The notes below the pieces were generated by a model that ran no database searches, had not been told where the DNA came from, and saw only the letters and a program-made list of their open reading frames with translations. From Acidimicrobiales bacterium (GTDB lineage Bacteria; Actinomycetota; Acidimicrobiia; Acidimicrobiales; Poriferisodalaceae), in contig JAWKIQ010000001.1 of NCBI GenBank assembly GCA_041394185.1, forward strand, positions 1,581,049 through 1,645,048: a stretch of 64,000 nt of DNA, given 5' to 3'. Both the position numbers and the translations under genes were made by a program. Below are positions 1 to 7,457 of this stretch, in pieces; the first letter of the stretch is position 1, and each line of letters begins with the position of its first letter.

Positions 1-1093
1 AGAACGCCGCTGTGGTGTCCACCCGAGAACCCGGCACGCCCCTGTCGTGGGCCAGACCAACGTCTACACCGTCTTCCAGCATCCGCGAAACGGTGACCGC
101 GTGCTCACAGTTGGCAAACACCGACGCCTGTGGGCCGCCCGCTATGTCGGTGCCGAGGCCGACTCGCACACCGGCGTCGAGGGCGCGCCGCAAGGCGAAT
201 GCCGCGTTCGAGAAGTACGAGTTCGACAGGGGACAATGAGCAACACCTGCACCAGACGAGGCCAGAATCGAACGGTCCGCGTCGTTCAGATGTGTTGCGT
301 GAGCCAACACCGTGTGGTCTTGCAGCAGGCCCAACCGTTCTAGGGCCTGGGTGTCGGTGCAGCCGTGGCGCTCCAGCACATAGCCGTGCTGCCAATTGCT
401 CTCCGAACAGTGGGTCTGCACCAGCACGCCAGCCGACCGTGCCAGCTCGGCGAGCCCTTCGAGGGCGGCGTCGGTGCACGCAGGGATGAACCTGGGCGTC
501 ACAATCGGCTTCACCAGGGCTGTCGGTGCGACCCCGGCCAGGGCTCGAATCTGCTCTATCGACGTGGCGCTGGCCTGCACCGACTGGATCGGGTCGGCGT
601 CGCGGTAATAGTCGGGGGTTCCCAGCGGATGGTCCATTGCAACGCGTCCCACGAACGCACGCTGACCGTGCTGCAAGCACGCCTCGGCCAACGACGTGGT
701 GGCCGCAACGTCGTTCGACGAGTAATAGACGGCCGTTGTTGTTCCCAGGCGCAGCAGAGCGGGCACCATCTGATCCCAAACGGCGCGAGCGAACGCCGCA
801 TCGGCGAAGCGGGCCTCGAGCGGGAACGTGTAGTCGAACAGCCAGCGCTCGAGGGGCAGGTCCAAACCGGTGCCCAGCTGGGGCCACTGCGGAGCGTGCA
901 CGTGGGTGTCGATCAGCCCGGGCATCAGCACGCCGTCCACTCCCAGCGCCACGTCGGCCGTGTCGCCCGATTGGGCTGGGCGCATGACAACGATGCTGCC
1001 GGCATCGTCTAGTTCGATGTATTGGTCTTCCAGCACCACCAGCCGGTCTGGTGCCGGGGTCTGCAGGACAGTGGCCCTGACCGAGGTGGTCAC
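1..1093 (-). CDS. guaD: Guanine deaminase (C-terminus cut by window edge)
   Basis: Zinc amidohydrolase that deaminates guanine to xanthine in purine salvage. The visible 364 residues carry the family signatures in order: the metal-binding PGLIDTHVHAPQWPQLG, the guanine-deaminase hallmark GTGLDLPLERWLFDYTFP, LVQTHCSE, VLAHATHL, and GLGTDIAGG with the metal Asp. The start is the GTG at 1093, which overlaps the TGA of the small upstream frame (GTGA), so translation is probably coupled. The protein runs off the left end after the GTD motif, so the last part of the barrel and the C-terminal domain are not seen. Other TRZ/ATZ-type deaminases are possible, but the LDLPLERW segment favours guanine. 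Confidence 0.88.
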   Translation of the reverse strand, partial: MTTSVRATVLQTPAPDRLVVLEDQYIELDDAGSIVVMRPAQSGDTADVALGVDGVLMPGLIDTHVHAPQWPQLGTGLDLPLERWLFDYTFPLEARFADAAFARAVWDQMVPALLRLGTTTAVYYSSNDVAATTSLAEACLQHGQRAFVGRVAMDHPLGTPDYYRDADPIQSVQASATSIEQIRALAGVAPTALVKPIVTPRFIPACTDAALEGLAELARSAGVLVQTHCSESNWQHGYVLERHGCTDTQALERLGLLQDHTVLAHATHLNDADRSILASSGAGVAHCPLSNSYFSNAAFALRRALDAGVRVGLGTDIAGGPQASVFANCEHAVTVSRMLEDGVDVGLAHDRGVPGSRVDTTAAF

Positions 1094-1206
1094 GCCTGGA
1101 ACGCCAGATAGGTACGGGCTGCTTCGCCCTCTCCCCTGTCGATGAACCAGGCCGTTACCGGCGTGCCGCCCAGGGCGACGCCACGACCGAGCTTGCGCTT
1201 CGTCAT
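1090..1206 (-). CDS. Small 38-residue protein upstream of guaD
   Basis: A 38-codon frame beginning MTKRKLGRGVAL and ending TYLAFQA. I recognise no family. Its support is context. A TAGGGT hexamer lies exactly 6 bp before the ATG, the same leaderless promoter arrangement seen at many genes in this window, and its TGA overlaps the GTG of guaD by the GTGA arrangement used inside operons here. It could be a real small protein or a leader whose translation delivers ribosomes to guaD. Confidence 0.4.
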   Translation of the reverse strand: MTKRKLGRGVALGGTPVTAWFIDRGEGEAARTYLAFQA

Positions 1207-1212
1207 GCCAGA

Positions 1213-1218
1213 ACCCTA
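1213..1218 (-). promoter_or_regulatory. -10 hexamer TAGGGT, leaderless start of the guaD unit
   Basis: TAGGGT followed by TCTGGC and then ATG at 1206. The 6-bp spacing puts the transcription start at or next to the ATG. Confidence 0.55.
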
Positions 1219-1244
1219 GTTGACCCACCCCGCCCCGCCCCCTC

Positions 1245-1296
1245 CGAAGTGTCTGTCCCTGGCGCCCCTATCGGGGCGCCGGGACGACACACTTCG
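1245..1296. repeat. Imperfect 52-bp palindrome, copy 1
   Basis: Outer arms CGAAGTGT/ACACTTCG and inner arms GGCGCCCC/GGGGCGCC pair perfectly around a 4-base loop, with a slipped middle segment. It shares the 12-mer AAGTGTCTGTCC with the palindrome at 1331-1378, so the two belong to one repeat family. It lies between the promoter of the guaD unit and the 3' end of the gene at 1395. It could fold as a terminator-like hairpin. Confidence 0.6.
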
Positions 1297-1330
1297 CACG
1301 CCCAGGTCTGCTGGCACGCGGTGGCCGGCG

Positions 1331-1378
1331 AGGTGTGCCCGCGCAGCGCCCCCATGGGGGCGCTGCGGACAGACACTT
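1331..1378. repeat. Palindrome copy 2 with a perfect 26-bp core
   Basis: A perfect 26-bp palindrome at 1342-1367, centred on CCCATGGG, is flanked by arms ending in GGACAGACACTT. That is the reverse complement of AAGTGTCTGTCC in copy 1. There is no T-tract. Together the two copies fill most of the 188-bp gap 1207-1394. Confidence 0.6.
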
Positions 1379-1394
1379 GCGGGAGAGGGGTGGG

Positions 1395-2018
1395 TCAGTC
1401 GGGGGTGGTGTCCCAGAGGGTTGGGGCCCAGGTGATCGGCGATGCCGGTTCGGGGCGAGCCTCGGTGGGGCCGCAGAGCCTCTCCACCAAGGATGCCCAG
1501 TCGAAGTCCTCGGTGATTTCCGACGCCCACAGTTCCAGGAGGCGGTCGGGTTCGAGGTACTGGGGAACTATCAGATCGAGGATCTTCTCGATCTCGTTGC
1601 GGAACTTCTCGTTGGTGCTGCGAACACCGTCAGCCCGCAGCCCGATGTCGGGCTTGATGCGCACACACAGGTCATAGGTCTGCGACCACCTGCGCACCAG
1701 CGGCTTGACGTCGAAGGGGTCTTCTCCACCGGTGGCGCGCAGAAAGTAGGCGAAGTTGTCGACCACCGCTCGGTCAAGCACCAGAACCTCCGACCGGCTG
1801 CGCAGCTCGAGTTCCTGTTGGATCTGGCTGACGATCACCCACAGCTGGGCTTCGGGAGTTGCACCCTCGTTCAGGCCAAGGGGGCTGAACCGAACGACCT
1901 CGCGACCCACCTCGACGCTGCGGCCGCTGCGCCCGACGGCGCCTGCGAACGAATGCACTGCGTTGGTCTTGCGCACCGAGTGCGAGCCGATGAAGGCGAT
2001 CTTGCGGGCGGGCTGCAC
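1395..2018 (-). CDS. P-loop ATPase/kinase-like protein, NadR/Ttd14 type, altered Walker A
   Basis: A 207-residue protein resembling AAA_28/NadR-like nucleotide kinases: N-terminal KIAFIGSHSVRKTN, then EVLVLDRAVVDNFAYFLR and EKILDLIVPQYLEP. The Walker A position reads GSHSVRKT, with Arg16 where the family has the Gly of GxxxxGKT. This may weaken or alter nucleotide binding. I chose the GTG at 2018 because a TAGGTT hexamer sits 7 bp upstream and the protein then begins MQPARKIAFIG. The frame stays open to 2084 (TTG), but that stretch overlaps the promoter and a hairpin. The substrate is unknown. Confidence 0.65.
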   Translation of the reverse strand: MQPARKIAFIGSHSVRKTNAVHSFAGAVGRSGRSVEVGREVVRFSPLGLNEGATPEAQLWVIVSQIQQELELRSRSEVLVLDRAVVDNFAYFLRATGGEDPFDVKPLVRRWSQTYDLCVRIKPDIGLRADGVRSTNEKFRNEIEKILDLIVPQYLEPDRLLELWASEITEDFDWASLVERLCGPTEARPEPASPITWAPTLWDTTPD

Positions 2019-2025
2019 GGCCGAG

Positions 2026-2031
2026 AACCTA
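2026..2031 (-). promoter_or_regulatory. -10 hexamer TAGGTT before the gene at 2018
   Basis: TAGGTT, 7 bp, then GTG. This spacing selects the GTG at 2018 over the longer open frame. Confidence 0.55.
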
Positions 2032-2050
2032 GCGCGCTCTGCGCGGACGC

Positions 2051-2086
2051 GATTGAGGGTGCCGAGCGAACCCGACACCCTCAATC
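2051..2086 (-). terminator. Hairpin with 11-bp perfect stem downstream of polX
   Basis: GATTGAGGGTG and CACCCTCAATC are perfect inverted repeats around a 14-base loop. It lies between the polX stop and the promoter of the next minus-strand gene. It is either a terminator without a T-tract or an operator for the gene at 1395-2018. Confidence 0.5.
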
Positions 2087-2211
2087 ATCTGCCAGAAGGC
2101 AGATACCCACCCACGGCCTGAAATCCCCGCTCTGATCGTCGTCCAGGGTTCACACCCACCCTGAGTGGTCACACAGACCCTAGTTCGACGCTCTGCGCGA
2201 CTGCAAGAGGT

Positions 2212-3975
2212 TCAACGATCGTTGCGATGTGAGGAAACCCAGTCGAGCAGCGTCGCCTTGTCCCACGTATTGATGACGAGCTCCTTGGGTGCCCAACCGC
2301 GCTGAGCGGTGAGAACGCCGTATTCCATACGCCCCAGCTCGCTGACATGGTGCGAGTCGGTGTTGATCACCAACTTCACTCCCCTGTCGACCGCCTTGCG
2401 CACGACGTCGGAGGCGGCGTCGAGTCGCTGAAGCGCACCGTTGATCTCCAGCGCGACGTCGAAGTGATGGAGCGCTTCCAGCACCACGTCGACATCGAAC
2501 TCGATGCCCGGTCGCCTGCCTATGTAACGCCCGCTCAGGTGACCGATCGAGTCGACGGTGGGGTCGCTGATGGCCGCGATCAGCCGCTTGGTCTGCTCGA
2601 CGGGGCTCTGGTCGTAGTGGCTGTGCACCGATGCCACGGTGTAGTCGAACAGGGCCCTGAAGTCGTCGTCGTAGTCGAGACCACCCTTGGCGCCGATGTT
2701 CAGCTCGCACCCCCACATGATGGTCATGTCGGGATAGTCGGCCTGCACGCGCTCGATGTGTTCGCGGTGCTCGAGCATCTGTTCGGCAGTCGATCCGTTG
2801 ATTGCCAGGTCGACGCCGTGGTCTGTGATGGCGAGGTAGTCGTAGCCCGAGTCGGCTGCGACCTTGACCATGTCCTCCACCGAGCTGCGGCCATCGCCTG
2901 ACCGGGCGGTGTGATAGTGCAGGTCGCCGATGATGTGGCCGCGCTCGACCAGCTCTGGCAGACCCGGACCACCGTCTGCGGCGGCGTCGACTTCGCCCGT
3001 CGACTCGCGCATCGGCGGCGGCACGTAGTCCATGTCGAGGGCCCGATAGATGTCGCGCTCGGTGACCCGGGCCACGATCGGCCTGTCGGCGCCGTCGTCG
3101 GGGGTTGGACCGAACAGCCCGTATTCGTTCAGCAACAGGCCCCGGTCGATCGCACGCTGGCGCAACACGATGTTGTGGGCCTTCGAGCCGGTGAAATACA
3201 GAGTGGCGGCCCCGAATTGCTCGGGTTCGACAACCCTCACGTCTATCTGCAGACCCGCGGCGGTCAGAAAGGACGTCTTGGTGTCGCCGCTGAGGATCAC
3301 CTCGCGGGCTTCGGAGTGGGTTCGCACCGCTTGCATGACCGGCGCCGCATCGTTGGATGCGACCGTGATGTCGATGTCGCCGATGGTTTCGCTGAAGCGC
3401 CGCAGGCTGCCGCAGTACATGGCGTCGACGACCCCATCGATGGCCTTGAGGTCTTCGACCAGGCGCACTGCCAGCGGCAGTGCATCGGCGATCGGTGTGC
3501 GCCGGTCCTTGCCAGACAGGCCGAGCCGTTCAATCGCCTTGCCGATCTTGGCCTCGCTGGTGGCGCCCATGCCGGGCAGGGCCCGAAGCTGCTCGTTGGC
3601 GATTGCCGCCTTCAGGCCCTCGATGTCCTCGATACCCAGCTCGGAGCGGATGAGCTTGAGCGTCTTGGGTCCGATCCCGGGCACCCGACTCATCTCGACG
3701 AACGCAGGCGGGTACTTCTCACGCAGGGCCACCAGCTTGGCGACCTCACCGGTGTCCACGTACTCGCGGATCTTGCTGGCGGTCGCCTTGCCGACGCCCT
3801 TGATCTTGGTCAGTTCGGCCTGGGTCAGTGCGGTGCTGTCGCGACCGTCAGCCTCGATGCCCAGCTTGGCGTTCTCGTAGGCCCGCACCTTGAAGCTCTG
3901 GGGCGACTCCTCCTCGAGCGTCGTCAGGGTGATCAGCTCTGACAACATCGCCATGACGTCGCGGTGCGAAACCAT
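2212..3975 (-). CDS. polX: DNA polymerase X family protein with PHP domain
   Basis: A 587-residue bacterial PolX: an N-terminal helix-hairpin-helix region with two HhH motifs (IKGVGKATASKI and VPGIGPKTLKLI), the nucleotidyltransferase motif CGSLRRFSETIGDIDI with its two catalytic aspartates near residues 200-202, a third Asp in LQIDVRVV, and a C-terminal PHP phosphoesterase domain starting at GDLHYHTARSGDG, with ITDHGVD and NTDSHH. Known members do gap-filling synthesis and 3'-5' exonuclease or AP processing in base-excision repair. The ATG at 3975 is chosen over one nine codons upstream because TACGAT lies exactly 6 bp before it. Confidence 0.93.
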   Translation of the reverse strand: MVSHRDVMAMLSELITLTTLEEESPQSFKVRAYENAKLGIEADGRDSTALTQAELTKIKGVGKATASKIREYVDTGEVAKLVALREKYPPAFVEMSRVPGIGPKTLKLIRSELGIEDIEGLKAAIANEQLRALPGMGATSEAKIGKAIERLGLSGKDRRTPIADALPLAVRLVEDLKAIDGVVDAMYCGSLRRFSETIGDIDITVASNDAAPVMQAVRTHSEAREVILSGDTKTSFLTAAGLQIDVRVVEPEQFGAATLYFTGSKAHNIVLRQRAIDRGLLLNEYGLFGPTPDDGADRPIVARVTERDIYRALDMDYVPPPMRESTGEVDAAADGGPGLPELVERGHIIGDLHYHTARSGDGRSSVEDMVKVAADSGYDYLAITDHGVDLAINGSTAEQMLEHREHIERVQADYPDMTIMWGCELNIGAKGGLDYDDDFRALFDYTVASVHSHYDQSPVEQTKRLIAAISDPTVDSIGHLSGRYIGRRPGIEFDVDVVLEALHHFDVALEINGALQRLDAASDVVRKAVDRGVKLVINTDSHHVSELGRMEYGVLTAQRGWAPKELVINTWDKATLLDWVSSHRNDR

Positions 3976-3981
3976 GCGGGC

Positions 3982-3987
3982 ATCGTA
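3982..3987 (-). promoter_or_regulatory. -10 hexamer TACGAT of polX
   Basis: TACGAT, then GCCCGC, then ATG at 3975. This leaderless arrangement decides the polX start. Confidence 0.55.
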
Positions 3988-4011
3988 GGCGCACGGTCGC
4001 ACGTCCCGTGA

Positions 4012-4527
4012 TTACGACACCCAGGCCGGTTGACCCTTGTCGATCAGCACCTGGTCGCCGTCGGCCACCGTGACCTCCACCGACGACCCGCTGTACCCCG
4101 CCTCGCAGGTGCCACACGGCGACGCGGATACGGCGAACTCGCGCACCTCGAACGTGTAGGTGCCCGGCACCGCCAACTCGACCTGAACCGCCGTCGGCTC
4201 GCCGGTGCGCTCGTAGGCCCGATAGGTCTGCTCGGGATCGTCCGGGTCGAAATCGGCGGGCCGTTGCCAGCCAGAGGGGATTCTGAAGGCCGCAACTCGG
4301 CGGCCGTCTTCGTCGTACACGGCACCCAAAGCGTCACCGAACAACGTCGCGCCGGAGGTGTCGAGACGAACGGTCACGACGATCGGCTGGATTCGGACGG
4401 TGGTGGTAGACGCCGACACCGGCGGCTCTGACGAACTCGACGTGGCCGCCGTCTCGACGGAATCTGGGCTGAAGCTGCAACCCGCGACCAACACCGTCAA
4501 CAGAACCCAGTCCCAAATCCACCTCAT
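4012..4527 (-). CDS. Predicted lipoprotein of unknown function
   Basis: A 171-residue secreted protein. A short hydrophobic N-terminus (MRWIWDWVLLTVLVAGC) ends in a lipobox, with Cys17 the lipidated residue, followed by a Ser/Thr-rich linker. The rest is beta-rich and has a Cys pair in SASPCGTCEAG that could form a disulfide. I do not recognise a family. It ends 36 bp before the polX start on the same strand. The start is set by the lipobox and by TAGGTT 7 bp upstream. A longer open frame upstream runs through a repeat element and is unlikely to be coding. Confidence 0.75.
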   Translation of the reverse strand: MRWIWDWVLLTVLVAGCSFSPDSVETAATSSSSEPPVSASTTTVRIQPIVVTVRLDTSGATLFGDALGAVYDEDGRRVAAFRIPSGWQRPADFDPDDPEQTYRAYERTGEPTAVQVELAVPGTYTFEVREFAVSASPCGTCEAGYSGSSVEVTVADGDQVLIDKGQPAWVS

Positions 4528-4534
4528 CTCCCAG

Positions 4535-4540
4535 AACCTA
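4535..4540 (-). promoter_or_regulatory. -10 hexamer TAGGTT of the lipoprotein gene
   Basis: TAGGTT, then CTGGGAG, then ATG at 4527. The spacing is 7 bp. Confidence 0.5.
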
Positions 4541-4555
4541 GCCGCCACCCCCTGC

Positions 4556-4636
4556 GAATCTGGGGTCGGATCGCTGCCGCATCTGGGCAATATCCGACCC
4601 CAGATCGGTAGAAGGGGACAAGATCGGACCCCAGAC
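4556..4636. repeat. Dispersed inverted-repeat element, copy A (double right arm)
   Basis: Left arm GAATCTGGGGTC (4556-4567), 28 bp, right arm GACCCCAGATC (4596-4606), then an extra right arm GACCCCAGAC near 4627-4636. Same design as copies at 27075, 42022 and 43055. It lies between the lipoprotein promoter and the stop of the CoA transferase. Confidence 0.75.
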
Positions 4637-4643
4637 CTGGAGG

Positions 4644-6026
4644 TCAGGACCACGCTGGGGGGTGTGAGCCCAAGGTCGTGGCCGGCCGAAGCCACAGCGG
4701 GCCTTTACCGTCGATGGTCATGGGAGACTTGACCCGGTGTGCCGGGCCCCAGGGCGTGGCCTCGACGTCGGGCGCGACGTCGTCGGGCGCGACAGGGTCG
4801 AATTGCGAGTCGAGACGACCCGGAGGGCCATCGATCAGCAGCGCCGCCGTTCGGGCCAACGACAGGCGGCCAATGGCCCCCACCCCGGTCGAATTGCGGT
4901 GACGCAGACCCCTGACCGCGGCGGCTGCCATCAGATATCCGGCGGCGTGGTCCAGTGCCTGTACCGGCAGGGGTTTGGGTCTGTCGGCGCCGGCCGCAGC
5001 CATGCCGGCGTCGGCTATGCCCGAGCTCATCTGTACCAGGCTGTCGAACCCTCGCCGCAGGGCCCACGGCCCAGTCCAGCCGAACGCATCCAGCGAGACG
5101 TCGACCAACCCGGGACGAACCTGTTGCCGACGCTCGGCGCCCAGGCCGAGGCGCTCGAGGGCGTCTGGCCGGTAGCCGTGCACGACGACGTCGGCCTGTT
5201 CCAGTAGCGCAGTGACGACATCCAGGCCTTCTGAAGTCTTCAGGTCTAGGCGCGCGCACCTCTTCCCGAGGGTGACCTCAGGAACCAGCCCATCCTCGAA
5301 CCAGTCGAACGGATCTATGCGCAGCACGTCGGCACCCCACCCGGCCAAGAACCGCGTTGCCACCGGGCCTGCCAGCACCCTGGTCAGGTCGAGCACGCGG
5401 ATTCCTGCCAGAGGTCGCGTACGTGACAAAGTCTCGACCTCTACTCGATCTCCAGATGACTCACCTACAGCGCCTGGATAAAGGGTTATCAGCGGTTCGG
5501 CACCGACGGCCGATCCATTGGGGTGAACCTTCCATTGAGAGATGGATCGCATCGCGGCGGCCGCTCCCCCGGCCTCGACCACGGCGCTTTCGAGCTCGTC
5601 GGCCGACCACTTGGACACCGCCGCAGCGACGGCATCGCGGTCGGGTCGCACGCCCAGCACCCTCAGCGCGGCGGCGCGATGGTGGGGCGCGTTCGTGTGC
5701 AGTTTCAACCAGCCGTCGGCGGCCTCATAGTCGCCGGCGACCGCATCCCATGCCGGCGGAACCTGCCACCCGTCAGGAACGATCGATCCGGCGAACCAGA
5801 TCGACGCCAGCCGCCGATCGACGTCGACGACCCCCGGCGGCTCGCCCGTCAGATCGGACGCATACGCCGAGACCTCTGACGTGGCGGCGGCGATCGACGC
5901 GCACGCCAGATCGGAGACTGCGAACACCGAGGGCAGGCTCTGGACCGCCCTCTCCTCGACGACAGGCCAGGCGCCCACGTCCGGAGAATCGAGGGCAGCG
6001 CCGATCTGCGGCAAGAAGTCACGCAT
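4644..6026 (-). CDS. CaiB/BaiF family (family III) CoA transferase
   Basis: A 460-residue family III CoA transferase, a class that moves CoA between carboxylic acids through an aspartyl-CoA intermediate. The typical block PLAGIRVLDLTRVLAGPVA is near the middle, with ATRFLAGWGADVLRID, the family-type EVTLGKRCARLDLK, and an FGWTGPW-type turn. Here it is preceded by about 200 extra residues, so the protein looks like a degenerate N-terminal half followed by a CaiB-like half. I do not see the usual catalytic Asp context clearly. The start ATG has TAGGCT 6 bp upstream. The substrate is unknown. Confidence 0.8.
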   Translation of the reverse strand: MRDFLPQIGAALDSPDVGAWPVVEERAVQSLPSVFAVSDLACASIAAATSEVSAYASDLTGEPPGVVDVDRRLASIWFAGSIVPDGWQVPPAWDAVAGDYEAADGWLKLHTNAPHHRAAALRVLGVRPDRDAVAAAVSKWSADELESAVVEAGGAAAAMRSISQWKVHPNGSAVGAEPLITLYPGAVGESSGDRVEVETLSRTRPLAGIRVLDLTRVLAGPVATRFLAGWGADVLRIDPFDWFEDGLVPEVTLGKRCARLDLKTSEGLDVVTALLEQADVVVHGYRPDALERLGLGAERRQQVRPGLVDVSLDAFGWTGPWALRRGFDSLVQMSSGIADAGMAAAGADRPKPLPVQALDHAAGYLMAAAAVRGLRHRNSTGVGAIGRLSLARTAALLIDGPPGRLDSQFDPVAPDDVAPDVEATPWGPAHRVKSPMTIDGKGPLWLRPATTLGSHPPAWS

Positions 6027-6032
6027 CGGCGC

Positions 6033-6038
6033 AGCCTA
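6033..6038 (-). promoter_or_regulatory. -10 hexamer TAGGCT of the CoA transferase gene
   Basis: TAGGCT, then GCGCCG, then ATG at 6026. Leaderless arrangement. Confidence 0.5.
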
Positions 6039-6055
6039 TTTCGGACCAAGCGTGG

Positions 6056-6583
6056 TCAGCGGCGACTGAACGCTTCGACCAGATCCATCTGCGCGCCGAC
6101 CTCGGGACCCGCCATTGGACGATGCTGGCCAACGGTCCAGAGGGCCTCGGTGACGTTGAGCCCCACCGCCATCAGCACGAGGGTGGCCATGGTGCCTGCC
6201 CGACCGATGCCCGCCGCGCAATGCATCAACACGCCCTCGCCGTCGTCGAGCCGATCGACGATGCGGGTTACCAGTGCTTCGGCGTCGTCGAGGCTCGGAG
6301 CGTGCAGGTCGGGTATGGGGTGCCAAATAGCGGCGGCGCGTCCGTGGACCGGCGAGTCAGCGGCGTTGGTGTCGAGCCAGGCGACATAGTCGGGATATCT
6401 GTCGGCCAGCTCGTAGCGCTCGGTTAGGCACACCACAGTGCCCGCACCGTTCGCCCGCAGCATCGCGGCGCCGACGTCGGGGCCGATCGCATGCTTGCCG
6501 CACAGCCACAGTTCACCGTCGGGGATGGGCAGTGGAATGCGGTCGATGCCGCCGTCTCTGGACCTGGGACCCCACTTGCTCAT
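6056..6583 (-). CDS. Protein tyrosine/dual-specificity phosphatase
   Basis: A 175-residue cytosolic phosphatase with the catalytic loop HCAAGIGRAG (Cys122, Arg128; the C-x5-R signature) and a candidate general acid Asp92 in IPDLHAP. The N-terminal half (ELWLCGKHAIGPD, VVCLTERYELADRYPDY) matches the small DSP fold. It lies 8 bp downstream of the enoyl-CoA hydratase stop on the same strand, so the two are probably co-transcribed. The physiological substrate cannot be told from sequence. Confidence 0.85.
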   Translation of the reverse strand: MSKWGPRSRDGGIDRIPLPIPDGELWLCGKHAIGPDVGAAMLRANGAGTVVCLTERYELADRYPDYVAWLDTNAADSPVHGRAAAIWHPIPDLHAPSLDDAEALVTRIVDRLDDGEGVLMHCAAGIGRAGTMATLVLMAVGLNVTEALWTVGQHRPMAGPEVGAQMDLVEAFSRR

Positions 6584-6591
6584 GGCCGATG

Positions 6592-7368
6592 TCAGCCGAA
6601 GTTCGGTTCGCGCTTTTCGACGAAGGCGGCGATGCCCTCCTTGCCGTTGGCCGATGCCATCGCGGCGGTGATGGCCATGCCCTCACGTTCGCCCGCTTCG
6701 GGCAGCGCCGAATCGAAGCCCTCGTAGATCAGGCGCTTGGCCTTGCCGAGAGCCGACGACGCACCTGCCGCCATCTGAGCCGCCAGATCGAGCGCTGCCT
6801 GGTCGGCCTCGCCCTTGGGTACGACCCGGTTGACCAGGCCCCACGCCTCGGCCTCGTCGGCGGTCAGCACACGGTTGGTCAGGGTCAGGTCGAGCGCGCG
6901 ACGAAGCCCGATGTGACGACCCAGGAAGTAGGTGGATGTTCCGTCGGGGGTCATCGCCGCACGCGTGTAGGCCATCGTGAACTTGGCGTTCTCGGATGCG
7001 ACCACCAGGTCGAACGACGAGACGATCGACAGGCCCGCGCCGCCGGCCGCACCGCCGACCGAGGCCACCACAACCTTCTCCATGCTGTTCATCAGGTAGA
7101 TCGCGCCGTGGAAGTCGACCAACATGTCGGCCGCGGTCTGGGGCAGAGCGTCACCGCAGTCGTTGAAGAACTTGAGGTCGCCGCCAGCGCAGAACACCTT
7201 GCCCTCGGCGGTTACGGCAACCGAACGCACTGCGTCGTCGTAGGCGGCCTCGAGCATCGCGGCGCGCAGATCGGCAGCAAACGTCGGGTTGACCGCGTTG
7301 GCGCCCTCTGGCCGATTGAAGCGGATGTGCGCTACGCCTTCGCTGACGCTGTATTGGATCGTCTCCAT
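6592..7368 (-). CDS. Enoyl-CoA hydratase/isomerase (crotonase) family protein
   Basis: A 258-residue crotonase-fold enzyme. The oxyanion-hole segments are visible as KVFCAGGDLKFF and GGAAGGAGLSIV, followed by MTPDGTSTYFLGRHIG and the C-terminal LTADEAEAWGLVNRVVPKG. It acts on acyl-CoA thioesters, as in beta-oxidation. The usual catalytic Glu positions are not clearly conserved (TRAAMTPDG), so hydratase, isomerase or another crotonase reaction all remain open. A good ribosome site (GGAG) precedes the ATG at 7368. First gene of a pair with the phosphatase. Confidence 0.85.
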   Translation of the reverse strand: METIQYSVSEGVAHIRFNRPEGANAVNPTFAADLRAAMLEAAYDDAVRSVAVTAEGKVFCAGGDLKFFNDCGDALPQTAADMLVDFHGAIYLMNSMEKVVVASVGGAAGGAGLSIVSSFDLVVASENAKFTMAYTRAAMTPDGTSTYFLGRHIGLRRALDLTLTNRVLTADEAEAWGLVNRVVPKGEADQAALDLAAQMAAGASSALGKAKRLIYEGFDSALPEAGEREGMAITAAMASANGKEGIAAFVEKREPNFG

Positions 7369-7457
7369 CTTTGGCTCCTCGGTTCGCCGACCTGTCGCGC
7401 CATTGTGCCCCACGCGACTGCGCGACTTGGCCTCCGACCCGTGCGTGCCGCGAGGGA

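Noticed and set aside
1207..1394. Composite transposon or IS at the two palindromes
   Set aside because: No transposase frame and no target-site duplication are visible. The region is too short for an IS.
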